Below the pieces are notes generated by a model. It was not told where the DNA came from, made no database searches, and worked only from the letters and a program-made list of their open reading frames with translations. Shown piece after piece: positions 44,761 through 54,900 of a DNA stretch of 64,000 nucleotides. Positions within the stretch are counted from its first letter, which is position 1. Every line of letters starts with the position of its first letter. Origin of the DNA: UBA1046 sp012511325 (GTDB lineage Bacteria; Bacillota; Clostridia; Saccharofermentanales; DTU023); assembly GCA_050951925.1 (NCBI GenBank), contig JBMNJZ010000001.1:1054001-1118000 (forward strand), written 5' to 3'. A program made the translations under genes and the position numbers.

Positions 44761-46944
44761 ATGTCGCTGACAATTAATGAGATTATCGATCAAAAGTTTT
44801 CCCTTAAGCGGGAATATCCGGTCTTAGAAGGCGAGCGCATGATTAATCGTGAACTGAGCTGGATGGATTTTAACCAGAGGGTATTGGAAGAAGCGCAAGA
44901 CTCAACTAATCCTCTTTATGAGCGGCTTAATTTTCTGGCCATCACTTGTTCAAATCTAGACGAGCATTTTATGGTTAGGGTTGCTTCTTTATACAATTTG
45001 ATTGAATCCGGATCAAATAAAAAGGATCTGGCCAATATGACTCCGTCAGAACAATTGGAAGCATTAATGGATCGCTGCCATGATTTTTATAAGGATCAAT
45101 ATAGAACCTTTAACAAACAAATTATGCCGGCATTACAAGCTGAGAATATTAATTATTTGACAATGGATCAAATTACGGAAGCAGAATATGCTTATCTGGC
45201 AAAACATTTTGAGAATAATATTTATCCGGTTTTAACTCCCCTGGCAGTTGATGCGGGCAGGCCTTTTCCTTTAATTCCCAATCAGAATCTAAATCTTTTC
45301 GTCACCCTTGTAACTCAAGAGGAAAAAACAAATGCCTTAGAATCAACTGCCTTTGCCATTGTTGAAGTCCCGTCAATTCTGCCGCGATTAATTAAATTGC
45401 CGGGTGAAGAAAAACGCTTTGTTTTAATTGAGGAGGTAATTGCAAAGTTCCTCAATCAACTCTTCTATAATCAGGAAATCGAATCAACCGCCTGTTTCAG
45501 AGTAATGCGGAATGCGGATTATGAATTGGATGACGATGAAATTTCCGATTTGATGGTTGAAATGGAAGGGATTTTGTGGGAGCGCGAACGTGGGAATATC
45601 ATTAGGCTGGAAATCCAAAGAGAAGCTGACAAGAAGGTCCTCAAGATTTTGCAGACACTGATGAATGTTACAGACCAGGCTGTTTTCAGGATTAAGGGTC
45701 CGATTGATTTAAAATTTGTAGATAAGATTAAAAATTTGTATCCTAATCCGGATTTGCACTATGAAAAATTCAGAGGTCAAATCACACCGGCTTTCGGTTC
45801 GGAGCGAAATCCGGACTGTTTCGATATTATCCGGGAGAATGATCTGATTTTACATCATCCATTTGAGTCTTTTGATCCGACAATCAAAGTAATTCAGCAA
45901 GCAGCAAGAGATCCCGATGTGTTGGCTATTAAACAAACTCTATATAGAGTCGGTGGGGATTCGCCTATTGTAAAAGCTCTGGCGGAAGCCGCGGAAAATG
46001 GCAAACACGTTATGGTTTTAGTCGAGTTAAAGGCCAGATTTGATGAAGAGAGCAATATTCATTGGGCCAGACGCTTGGAAAGAGTCGGTTGTCATGTCAT
46101 CTATGGTCTAAAAGGCCTGAAAACTCATAGTAAAATTACTTTGATTGTAAGACGGGAGAAATCCGGCATCAAACGCTATGTCCATCTGGGAACCGGAAAC
46201 TATAATGATATAACGGCCAAGATCTATACCGATGTAGGGCTGTGGACAGCATCCGAGCAAATCGGTCAGGATGCGACAGATTTCTTCAATATGATTTCCG
46301 GTTATTCAATACCTATGGGCTGGCGCAAAATCATCCCTGCACCGCGTTGGCTGCGCAAAGATACTCTGACCAGAATTAAACAGGAGCAAAAGCATGCTGA
46401 GGCCGGACGCAGAGCTGTAATCGTGGCAAAGATCAATTCTTTGATTGATTCTGAGATTATAGAAGCGCTATATTCAGCTTCACAAGCCGGAGTCAAAATC
46501 TGCTTGATTGTCAGGGGTATCTGCGGGTTGAAGGCAGGAGTCAAGGACTTATCGGAGAATATCGAAGTACGCAGTCTGGTCGGCAGGTTCCTGGAACACA
46601 GTAGAATATTCTATTACTATAATGACGGTCGCGAAGATATTTTCCTTTCTAGCGCGGATTGGATGCCGCGTAATTTTGATCGGCGCATTGAAATCTTATT
46701 CCCAATCGAAGATAAACAGTGTCGTGAACGGGTTTTAGAGATCCTGATCTATCAAATGCTGGATACTGATCGCGCGCGAATTATGCAAGCTGACGGTTCG
46801 TATATCAGATTTAGAGATCAGACTCCTGACGAGCAACGGGTCGACTCGCAAATCGCTCTGATGCAGGCAGCTTTGCAGGCATCTGAGAAAATTCGTCAAG
46901 GTTCGATAAATGTCAATCGCTATGAACCATTGTCGGGAACTTAG
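44761..46944 (+). CDS. ppk: Polyphosphate kinase 1
   Basis: A 727-residue PPK1 that builds polyphosphate from ATP. The N-terminal text NRELSWMDFNQRVLEEA, the phosphohistidine motif GLKTHSKITLIVRR (about 450) and the second PLD-like motif FLEHSRIFYYYN (about 612) are present. GGAGCAGAGG lies before the ATG. With the ppx-like gene just upstream, it forms a polyphosphate turnover unit. DNA here is clearly more AT-rich than the genes at 1-40 kb. Confidence 0.97.
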   Translation: MSLTINEIIDQKFSLKREYPVLEGERMINRELSWMDFNQRVLEEAQDSTNPLYERLNFLAITCSNLDEHFMVRVASLYNLIESGSNKKDLANMTPSEQLEALMDRCHDFYKDQYRTFNKQIMPALQAENINYLTMDQITEAEYAYLAKHFENNIYPVLTPLAVDAGRPFPLIPNQNLNLFVTLVTQEEKTNALESTAFAIVEVPSILPRLIKLPGEEKRFVLIEEVIAKFLNQLFYNQEIESTACFRVMRNADYELDDDEISDLMVEMEGILWERERGNIIRLEIQREADKKVLKILQTLMNVTDQAVFRIKGPIDLKFVDKIKNLYPNPDLHYEKFRGQITPAFGSERNPDCFDIIRENDLILHHPFESFDPTIKVIQQAARDPDVLAIKQTLYRVGGDSPIVKALAEAAENGKHVMVLVELKARFDEESNIHWARRLERVGCHVIYGLKGLKTHSKITLIVRREKSGIKRYVHLGTGNYNDITAKIYTDVGLWTASEQIGQDATDFFNMISGYSIPMGWRKIIPAPRWLRKDTLTRIKQEQKHAEAGRRAVIVAKINSLIDSEIIEALYSASQAGVKICLIVRGICGLKAGVKDLSENIEVRSLVGRFLEHSRIFYYYNDGREDIFLSSADWMPRNFDRRIEILFPIEDKQCRERVLEILIYQMLDTDRARIMQADGSYIRFRDQTPDEQRVDSQIALMQAALQASEKIRQGSINVNRYEPLSGT

Positions 46945-46999
46945 ATTCCGGAAATACCACACAATAAATAAGAAATTTGTGAAAGGGGTTAAGTGATAC

Positions 47000-48307
47000 T
47001 TGGCTGAAAAGATAAGAGTAGCAATCTTTTGCGGATCATTTGATCCCTTTAATAATGAACACAAAATGATCTTGGAAGAGCTAATCAGGCTCAACAAATT
47101 CTCTCAGATTATTGTTATGCCTTTAGGCATGGCACCACACAGAGATGAATATATGACTCCTGCCGGCTATCGCCGGGAAATGACGAGATTAGGAATCAGA
47201 AATATGCCGGGAGTAATCTTAAGCGATTATGCGATTAATCGTCCGGGACAATATTCATATGCTGTTGACATCATAAATTATTATAAGAAAAAGATCCGCA
47301 ATGATTATCTCAAAGAAAAGTCAAAGGAATTAAGCAAACAAGGAAATAGCGGCAGTAAAAAGACGGGCAACTTCAAAGATGCCAACGGTCTGAAGAGCTT
47401 GCAGGATGTGAAGGTTGTAATATCTTTGGTCTACGATTCGTATGCATTAGAAACAATTGCAGATTGGTATCAACCGGAACAAATCATGAAAAAAGCTAAA
47501 TTATTGATTTGTCATCGGGAATCCGACAATTTGGAATATTTGAATGAAAGAGCGGATTATTTAAGAAGCAAATATCAGGCTAAAATTAATTTTCTAAAGA
47601 TAAATGAAACCGACATTTTCTCAGCTGAATTGCGTGAAAAGCTGAGGTTAAACCAAGCGCAAAAAGATAAAATACCGCCGGCAGTGCACAAATACATCAA
47701 GAATAATAAAATTTATCGTTTCAGTCAGGAGATGGCGCAGTTAAATCAACAGCAATTAATTCAACTTGCCGTATACGAAAAAGAAGTGAGGAGGCATGTA
47801 ACTATTGACAGACTCGACCATTCTTTAAATGTGATGCAATATGCGGTTCATCTGGCGGCAAGGCATGATTATGATTTAATGAAAGCGGCGGTGACCGGAC
47901 TTTTGCATGATATTGCGAAATCAATGAAGCTTAAGGCGCAGTATCGTTTTGCCAAAAAAGTCGGCAAATTAAATCCACTCAACAGGAATATTGTTCACGG
48001 ACCGGCAGGTGCCTGGTATGCTCAGAGCTATTTAGGCATTACCGATCAAGAAATTCTTGATGCCTTGACTTTTCATACGACGTCAAGAAAAGACATGACA
48101 AAACTCGACAAAATTATCTATCTGGCCGACAAATTGGAATACGGCAGACCTATTAAAAGATTCAAAAAAGTCCGGGAAATAGCTGAAACGGATTTAACTG
48201 CCTCAATGAAGCTATGTTTGGAAGAAGTCAGATTGTCGTTAATAAGACGCTCGAAAAAACGACATCCGTCGACAAAAGCCGCCAAAAAACATCTGGAGAG
48301 TAAATAA
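47000..48307 (+). CDS. NadD-like / YqeK fusion protein
   Basis: A 435-residue fusion. Residues 1-250 resemble NadD (nicotinate-mononucleotide adenylyltransferase; FCGSFDPFNNEHKMI, MPLGMAPHRDEY, PPAVHKYIKNNKIY), but the HxGH nucleotide motif is NNEH, the GAD box is VYDS and SSTxIR is FSAELR. A Lys/Ser-rich insertion lies at about 100-135. Residues about 265-400 are a YqeK-type HD hydrolase (DHSLNVMQYAV, GLLHDIAKS, IVHGPAGAWYA, FHTTSRKDMTKLDKIIYLAD), a family that cuts Ap4A. In most Firmicutes nadD and yqeK are separate neighbours. TTG 47000 is the only sensible start, with GAAAGGGG upstream. Confidence 0.85.
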   Translation: MAEKIRVAIFCGSFDPFNNEHKMILEELIRLNKFSQIIVMPLGMAPHRDEYMTPAGYRREMTRLGIRNMPGVILSDYAINRPGQYSYAVDIINYYKKKIRNDYLKEKSKELSKQGNSGSKKTGNFKDANGLKSLQDVKVVISLVYDSYALETIADWYQPEQIMKKAKLLICHRESDNLEYLNERADYLRSKYQAKINFLKINETDIFSAELREKLRLNQAQKDKIPPAVHKYIKNNKIYRFSQEMAQLNQQQLIQLAVYEKEVRRHVTIDRLDHSLNVMQYAVHLAARHDYDLMKAAVTGLLHDIAKSMKLKAQYRFAKKVGKLNPLNRNIVHGPAGAWYAQSYLGITDQEILDALTFHTTSRKDMTKLDKIIYLADKLEYGRPIKRFKKVREIAETDLTASMKLCLEEVRLSLIRRSKKRHPSTKAAKKHLESK

Positions 48308-48847
48308 ATGGGCAATTTTGCGAAGAAAGATTACAAAGTATTCGAGCTTTTCCATCAGCAATGGGCGCTTGCAACCGCCGGGAATATAGAGCATTTCAAT
48401 TCCTGCACTCTCGGTTGGGGCAGCATGGGCACCCTGTGGACGAGACCGGGGAAGAGTGGAGCCGTCATAACTGTATATCTGCATCCGGCCAGGTATACAT
48501 GTGAGCTGTTTATGAAAAACGAAACCTTTACGGTCAGCTTTTTCCCTTCCAGTTACAAGCCAGCTTTGAGTTATATGGGGTCCCACTCCGGGCGCGACGA
48601 AAATAAGGCGAAGGCTGCAGGTCTTACACCCGTTGTTATTGGTGACAGCGTAACTTACGAGGAAGCAAATTTGACCTTTCTCTGTCGGAAAATCTACCAG
48701 CACCGCTTTGCCAAGGAGGATATAGCCGCGGATATACAGGAACACTATCAAGCCAATCCGAAGTCGTTCCCGCCGGATGTGGCCGGCGAATGGCAGCCGC
48801 ACTGGGTTTTTGTCGGCGAGATTATTGAAGTGGAAGATAAGCGGTAA
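48308..48847 (+). CDS. Flavin reductase-like FMN-binding protein
   Basis: A 179-residue split-barrel protein of the flavin reductase-like family. Supporting text: HFNSCTLGWGSMGTLWTRPG, VYLHPARYTCELFMKNETFTV-like strand, SFFPSSYKPAL and GSHSGRDENKAKAAGLTP. Members bind FMN and reduce flavins or other acceptors; the substrate here is unknown. It starts directly after the stop of the fusion gene, with GGAG inside that gene as ribosome binding site. Base composition returns to the more GC-rich style of the backbone. Confidence 0.85.
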   Translation: MGNFAKKDYKVFELFHQQWALATAGNIEHFNSCTLGWGSMGTLWTRPGKSGAVITVYLHPARYTCELFMKNETFTVSFFPSSYKPALSYMGSHSGRDENKAKAAGLTPVVIGDSVTYEEANLTFLCRKIYQHRFAKEDIAADIQEHYQANPKSFPPDVAGEWQPHWVFVGEIIEVEDKR

Positions 48848-48890
48848 TCTCATATATCGCGATGGATTCGCAGGCTGAAGGAGAATATTT

Positions 48891-49763
48891 ATGGAGTTAA
48901 TCAAGGTTGGAGAGAAAACTTATTATATAAAAAATCCCACTAATGTCGGCGTATATAAAATCAGCAATGATGATGCATTCCTGATAGATACAGGCAACGA
49001 CAAAGACGCGGGCAGGAAAATACTAAAGATTATTGATGCGCAGGGGTGGAGTGTCAAGGGCATTATAACAACCCATTCCAATGCGGATCATATCGGAGGG
49101 AATAAGCTGATACAAGACAGAACGAACTGTCCTGTCTATGCCTTGGGTATCGAAAAAAGCTTCACCGAATTTCCCATCTTAGAGCCTTCGTTTCTTTTCG
49201 GCAGCTATCCGTTCAAGGATTTGCGGAACAAATTATTATTGGCAACAGGGTCGACAGTGACCGCAATCGACGACAATTTGCCTGAAGGACTGGAGTATTT
49301 CCCGTTAAAAGGACATTATTTTGATATGCTCGGGATCAAGACCGACGATGCCGTTTATTTTCTTGCCGATTCCTTATTCAGCGAAGATACAATGACCAAG
49401 TACCATGTCTTTTTCCTTTATGATGTCGGAGAATATCTCAATACTTTAGACTATCTTTCGACGTTGAAGGGCAAGTTGTTTATCCCGTCTCATTGCGAAG
49501 CGACCACAGATATTTCAAGCCTGATAGAACTTAACAGAAATAAAGTGCAGGAAATAGCCGCTAAAATCCATTCTCTGTGCAATAAGGGCGCCACTTTTGA
49601 AAATATCTTAAAAGCTGTTTTCGATGATTATGGCTTGGCCATGAACCCTAATCAATATGTTTTGGTCGGCAGTACCGTCCGTTCCTATTTATCGTATTTA
49701 TATGATAGCGGTAAGGTGTGCTTCGAATTCAGGGACAATAAAATGTATTGGCAGCAAAGTTGA
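48891..49763 (+). CDS. MBL-fold metallo-hydrolase
   Basis: A 290-residue metallo-beta-lactamase-fold hydrolase. The metal motif is THSNADHIGG (usual HxHxDH has the first His and the DH; the second His is Asn), with later ligands in GHYFDMLG, FLADSLFSED and IPSHCEATTD. The HSNADH variant is common in this subfamily. Substrate unknown. AAGGAG precedes the ATG. The 3' end overlaps the DNA glycosylase gene by up to 16 bp. Confidence 0.85.
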   Translation: MELIKVGEKTYYIKNPTNVGVYKISNDDAFLIDTGNDKDAGRKILKIIDAQGWSVKGIITTHSNADHIGGNKLIQDRTNCPVYALGIEKSFTEFPILEPSFLFGSYPFKDLRNKLLLATGSTVTAIDDNLPEGLEYFPLKGHYFDMLGIKTDDAVYFLADSLFSEDTMTKYHVFFLYDVGEYLNTLDYLSTLKGKLFIPSHCEATTDISSLIELNRNKVQEIAAKIHSLCNKGATFENILKAVFDDYGLAMNPNQYVLVGSTVRSYLSYLYDSGKVCFEFRDNKMYWQQS

Positions 49764-50413
49764 TCGTGCGAGAGTTAGAAAAAATTTATCGAAGGCTATA
49801 TTCCCACTACGGCGATCTCCGGTGGTGGCCTGCCGACACTCCCTTCGAGGTGATAGTGGGCGCGATCCTCACGCAGAACACAGCCTGGACGAATGTAGAA
49901 AAAGCGCTCGAGCGCTTTGCCGGGAATTTATTGCCTGAGCGCATCTCGGATTTGCCTATCGAGGAGCTTCAGGAAATTATCCGTCCGGCAGGTTTTTACA
50001 GGCAAAAAGCACAGTACCTAAAAGCCATCACCGAATGGTTTATGAGCTATGACTGCGATATCGATTTAATTAAGAACCGTCCTCTATCAAATATCCGTTC
50101 CGAACTGCTACGAGTAAAGGGTGTAGGCAATGAGACAGCGGACTCAATTCTGCTCTATGCTTTTGGTTTTCCGACCTTTGTAGTGGATGCCTATACGATG
50201 AGATTTTTCAAACGCTTCCCGATTGCTGCCGGCAATACCTATATGGACGTGAAAAACTTCTGCGAAGCCGAGCTCCCCCGCGATGCTAAGCTCTATGGCC
50301 ATTTTCATGCCCTGATCGTACATAACTGCAAAGAGCACTGCAAAAAGAGAATGGACTGCACAGGCTGCCCCCTAGGAGTGCATTGCGAAAAGATACAGGA
50401 TCATTGTAACTAG
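49748..50413 (+). CDS. Endonuclease III-family DNA glycosylase
   Basis: A 221-residue helix-hairpin-helix glycosylase, closer to the MagIII/3-methyladenine branch than to Nth. The HhH is LLRVKGVGNETADSILLYA with catalytic Asp in FVVDAYTMRF, and the C-terminus has an iron-sulfur set C-x5-C-x2-C-x5-C (CKKRMDCTGCPLGVHC). It removes damaged bases from DNA. The start is uncertain: TTG 49748, TTG 49760 (overlaps the upstream stop as TTGA) and GTG 49766 are in frame, none with a good ribosome binding site. It converges on the recombinase gene. Confidence 0.85.
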   Translation: MAAKLIVRELEKIYRRLYSHYGDLRWWPADTPFEVIVGAILTQNTAWTNVEKALERFAGNLLPERISDLPIEELQEIIRPAGFYRQKAQYLKAITEWFMSYDCDIDLIKNRPLSNIRSELLRVKGVGNETADSILLYAFGFPTFVVDAYTMRFFKRFPIAAGNTYMDVKNFCEAELPRDAKLYGHFHALIVHNCKEHCKKRMDCTGCPLGVHCEKIQDHCN

Positions 50414-50439
50414 TTTGTAGGCACTCATAAATTTGTCTT

Positions 50440-51054
50440 CTAGCTCTTTACCAAATTACGTAAATTATTTTCATTAATAAATTTAGATACTGTCATACGA
50501 TTGACTTTAAAAATTTTTGCAATCTGAACAATAGGCACACCCTCATTAAGTAATGTCCTAATTGTTTCTTCCTTGCCAGTAAGTTTGACCTTTGATGATT
50601 TTCTTCCCTTAGGTCTTCCAAGAACGATGCCTTCAGCCTTTTTGCGTGCTAATGCTTCTTTGGTACGCTGACTGATCAGGTTACGCTCAATCTCAGCGGA
50701 TAATCCGAAAGCAAAAGCTAGTACTTTACTTTGAATATCATCACCCAATCGGTAGTTGTCCTTGATCGTCCATACTTGGCATTCTTTGGTCATGCAGATA
50801 TTGAGAATTTCCATAATCATAAACAGATTCCTACCCAAACGAGATAGCTCAGCACAGATAATCAAATCGCCTTTCTTAACTTTCTTCAAAAGCTTTCCAA
50901 GTTCACGTTTGTTATAATTTCTAGTCCCACTGATTGTCTCTTCGATCCATCCATTAATAGAGATATCTTCATTTTTCGCAAAGCGGGTGATTTCATACCT
51001 CTGATTATCAACGGTTTGCTTGTCACTGCTAACGCGGATATATCCATAAATCAT
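50440..51054 (-). CDS. Serine recombinase (resolvase/invertase family)
   Basis: A 204-residue small serine recombinase. The catalytic Ser is in YGYIRVSSDKQTVDNQ; SRLGRNLFMIMEIL and FGLSAEIERNLISQRTKEAL form the core and long helix; the C-terminal helix-turn-helix (PIVQIAKIFKVNRMTVSKFI) binds DNA. Size and plan match Hin/Gin-type DNA invertases and Tn3 resolvases. I use ATG 51054 with GGAG at 51062-51065, though the frame is open 16 codons further. It lies next to the silent specificity cassette and the inverted repeats, so inverting that segment is its likely job. Confidence 0.93.
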   Translation of the reverse strand: MIYGYIRVSSDKQTVDNQRYEITRFAKNEDISINGWIEETISGTRNYNKRELGKLLKKVKKGDLIICAELSRLGRNLFMIMEILNICMTKECQVWTIKDNYRLGDDIQSKVLAFAFGLSAEIERNLISQRTKEALARKKAEGIVLGRPKGRKSSKVKLTGKEETIRTLLNEGVPIVQIAKIFKVNRMTVSKFINENNLRNLVKS

Positions 51055-51057
51055 TCG

Positions 51058-51093
51058 AACGCTCCTTTTTGCTTTATTATAAAGAGCGTTTTT
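51058..51093. promoter_or_regulatory. Hairpin over the recombinase ribosome binding site
   Basis: AACGCTC (51058-51064) pairs with GAGCGTT (51084-51090), and a nested CTTTAT/ATAAAG lies between. On the minus strand the stem includes the recombinase ribosome binding site GGAG. On the plus strand it is followed by TTT and an A/T run, so it might also act as a weak terminator before the cassette. Confidence 0.5.
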
Positions 51094-51119
51094 ATTTTGC
51101 ATTATAATTCGGTTGCATC

Positions 51120-51966
51120 GTTCAACAGTTCTGAAAGTTGGGTAATTTTATCGACAATAGAAGAAAACATTAAGCGCAAAATTGATAATGTAGGAATTCC
51201 TCTCTATGTGTGGGATCTCAAAATATATCGAGGAATTCTTACAGGCTTTAACAAAGCTTTTATCATCTCAGGTAGGAAAAGAGCAGAGATCATTTCAGAG
51301 GACCCAAAATCTGCTGAAATAATTCGACCGATTTTGCGTGGACGAGACATTAAAAGGTACGAGTATACATTTGCTGATCTATGGTTAATTACCACGTTCC
51401 CCAGCAAGAAATACGATATTGATAATTTCCCGGGAGTAAAAAAACACCTTCTATCGTTTGGCATACATAGGTTAGAGCAAACCGGAGGAATACATATTAT
51501 CAATGGTGAACAAATAAAGGCTCGTAAGCGTACTAATAATAAATGGTTTGAGACCCAAGACAGTATAAGCTATTGGGACGATTTTTCTAAGCAGCGAATT
51601 GTATATCGAGAGATTAGTGATTCAATGGATGCATGTTTAGTAGAACCACATTACTTTGTGAATAACAAATGTTATATGATATCTGGGAAGCATTTAATTT
51701 TTTTGCTTTCATTTTTTAACAGCAAAATGTTCCACAAGATAATTTTTCAGCGAACCAACATAACTGGTGGTAAAGGTGAAGCTTTCATTAGTTCAATTAG
51801 GGTGCCAATTCCATCTAAAGAAACAGAGGAAGAGTTGGAGAATCTGTATTATTCTAGAAATAGTGCAAACGAAAGTGAATTACGAAAAATTGAGCATAAT
51901 GTTGACAGTATAATATGTAATCTCTATGAATTGTCTGATGAGGAAGCTGCCTATATACTGTCATAA
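51120..51966 (+). pseudogene. Silent target-recognition cassette of the methyltransferase
   Basis: An open frame of about 282 codons with no own start or methyltransferase core, matching the C-terminal TaqI-type specificity domain of the 51977-55600 protein, on the other strand. Similarity begins at SWVILSTIEE (about 51136) and runs through LTGFNKAFIISG, a DNA-identical stretch coding SEDPKSAEIIRPI (51292-51335), RGRDIKRYE, FADLWLI, YWDDFSKQRIVY and the end ELSDEEAAYILS. Beyond the shared repeat the two sequences diverge strongly, as alternative target-recognition domains do. It stops 10 bp before the methyltransferase stop, tail to tail. I read it as a storage copy exchanged by inversion; it may also be a degraded remnant. 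Confidence 0.8.
51292..51335 (+). repeat. 44-bp inverted repeat, left copy
   Basis: Perfect reverse complement of 52599-52642. It codes SEDPKSAEIIRPI in the cassette frame. Inside it ATTTCAG (51292-51298) and CTGAAAT (51314-51320) form an imperfect 29-bp dyad, the layout of a small serine recombinase crossover site. Confidence 0.93.
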
Positions 51967-51976
51967 GAAGTCGCAA

Positions 51977-54900
51977 CTATTTCTTACTCTCTAGATAGTC
52001 AACTTCCTCTTTATTTAGTCCATAAAGCAAGTAGACCATGTGATCAATTTTAGAATTAACAGTTTCACATTCTAAATCATTTTGTTTTGCATACATTAAA
52101 CGGTCAACTGCATTATTAAAGGGCTCTTCTTCTTCCTTAGTCAGAATCGGGATTGGTAATTGTTCAACAAACATAGGCTTATATTCAAAATAGCCACCGT
52201 TTCTTGTTACACCTAATTGTCTTATGTACCAATCTCCAAGATGTGAGTTCAATACAGCAAGTAGATATTTGCTACCGGGTACAATCATTGGAGAGGGTGC
52301 ATTAATAAAAAACTCCTCTTCAATCAAAGCGAACTGTGATGATAAGCAGAGATTTCCCCATGCTATCTTTTGTTTAGAAAAATCGTCCATATATGCACAG
52401 TTACGCAAATTATAAGGTGTGTCACCTTTATCATGCCGCTGTGCTAGTTCAGTATAATAATTGTCTAAATGGGCTTTGATTGCAGGATATTTATCAGCAT
52501 CAATACGAGGTATTGATTCACTTTTAATTCCATTGTGCATGACAATTAACCACAAATCCGCAAAATTTGCCTCATAGCGTTTTATATCTCTGCCTCGAAA
52601 AATCGGTCGAATTATTTCAGCAGATTTTGGGTCCTCTGAAATTAGTTCTCTTTTTTTGTTACCATCAAGTATAAAGGCTTCATTTAATCCAGTTTTAACG
52701 CCATAGTTTATATTTATACTCCAATCGCTTAGCCGCTCACCAGCTATTTCGATTTTTCTTAGTATTCCTTTCTCTATTGGCGAAAGAATAACCCAACTAT
52801 CCCTATTAAAAAAATCTGACATTGCCGCTTTTTGAGTAACAAAAACGCTCAAATTATGCAAGCATTCTTCACTAGCAGTACACGCGATTGTCTTCCCTTT
52901 ATTGTTTTCTTTTGCAAATATCAGAATATTTACATCAACTGTTGCTGAAGTGAATATCTTCGTTCCTGCAAAATCAATTAGATATAGCGGGTTGGTATTG
53001 TTTGCAAGATATTGTCTTAATGATTTACCATAAGCAGCTCGCAACCATTTATTGCTAGTAATGAACGAGAGAATGCCACCTGGTCTTAGCAACATATTAC
53101 CTTTTTCATAGAATAGACAGTAAATATCGCCAGTTTTCGTAAAGGTCTTAAATCCGTAAGAACTATAAATGTCGCCCAGTTTTTTATTGCTTTTTTCATC
53201 AAGTGCTTTTTGAAGTTGAATATAAGGCGGGTTTCCAATCACAATATCGAATCCGCCCTTTGTCCGAAAAACTCTGACAAAATCAAGTTGCCACAACACA
53301 TAAGGCTTACTGGCCAAATGCTGAGTTGCTTTAAATCGTTCAATACCATCAGGGGAAGTAACACCCACCAACTGGGTCATGATGACATTATTACGAAGGT
53401 CATCAATTTGATCAAGAAGAAACGCTTTTTTGTTGCTGTCTTCACATTGAAATAGTTCCTCTTGTTTGACAATTAAGCGCTCTAGGGTAGCATCAAAAGC
53501 ACTTTGAAACAAATCCGTTTGCTTACCTCTTGATAGATTGCCGATGAGCGCGCTCTCGTTGATGAGCTTTCTTCCTTCAAATTCATCAATCAGACTATCG
53601 CCACAAAGAATATTGCATTCTAGGTTGGGCAGTGGCAAAGGGTTCCTATGTCCATCAATAGGAGACGTAGCATCAGGGTTAACCTCGTCATCAATGACCA
53701 GTGCTAACCAAAGTCGAAGTTGTGCTATATCCACAGCAGATGGCTCAATATCTACAGCAAAAATACAGTTACGAATAGTCTCGTATTTCAGACGATAAGC
53801 ACTCCGTTCATTAATCCTACGGTAGCGAATTTCTCTACTAGCACCTATAGGATCTCTAATTTTCTGAGTGATATCCATATAGGTAGTGATGTTCTGTCGG
53901 GCACGAACAATCTCATTGAGCATACCCAGCGCAAATGCTCCAGAACCTACGGCTGGATCAGCTATTCGAACGTCTTGTAGCGCGTGATCTAATTCCGCCA
54001 TGCGATCAACAACAATTGAACCGTCATTGCCTAAGAAATATAATTCTTCAGATATCCAAAGGTCATAAGAGTCTCCATCTTTCGCGCGATTTAATACATT
54101 GGCATCCTCATCCTTCATGAAATCACCAGCTAGAATGAAGTCACGGATGGCTATTTCCTTTACATTCATCGCCCGAGTTAGATAAATAATTAAACTTTCT
54201 TGACACATATAGTGCACAATTTCTCTTGGAGTGTAAAAAGCTCCTTTGCTTTTTCGATCTGTTACATCCAGCAGGTTCTCAAATACCTTACCCAGCATTT
54301 CCGGATCGATAGCCACTTCACGCTCCAAGGGCTCATCTTCACTCATGGTGAAGTTATAACGGTCAAAAATATCTAGGATACCATCTGCCTGCCATTCCTT
54401 GGTAGATTTGTTAGAAAACAGTTCATTAGGAATATCAAAATTGTTATGTTCCCACTCATATCCATCCAGAGGTTCAAATAAGCCACCAGACAAAAAGGGA
54501 ATACGGCAATGAAGCAAGGGGTAATATCCTTGTTCTCCTCGGTTTACATTGAGAGCATTGTAGAATAACGGTTCTAAGTATTTCTCAAAAAAGTTGACAC
54601 TCTCTCTTTCTGATTTCTCAAATAGGCGCCGCATAAAATTATGTGGTCCAGTTCCCCAAGGTTCACCCTCGACGCAAGTGCTCAAAAAGGTTGCTTCTTC
54701 ATCGTTTAGATTTTTTAGTACTTTAACATTGAGATGGTAACAGTCCTCATCAATTTTTTCATAAACAAGCGGTATCAACTCACGGGATCGTGTTCCCCTA
54801 GAGTAAAAGGCATTTTTATATTTGGCGGCAGACATTTTCAACGGCCAAGCGCTTACACCCATCCAGCCTTTTTTTTGTAGGAAGTAAAGAAATACAATCT

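Noticed and set aside
51016..51135. First 40 codons of the frame leading into the silent cassette as real coding sequence
   Set aside because: They overlap the recombinase start and promoter and do not resemble the methyltransferase; similarity starts only near 51120-51136.
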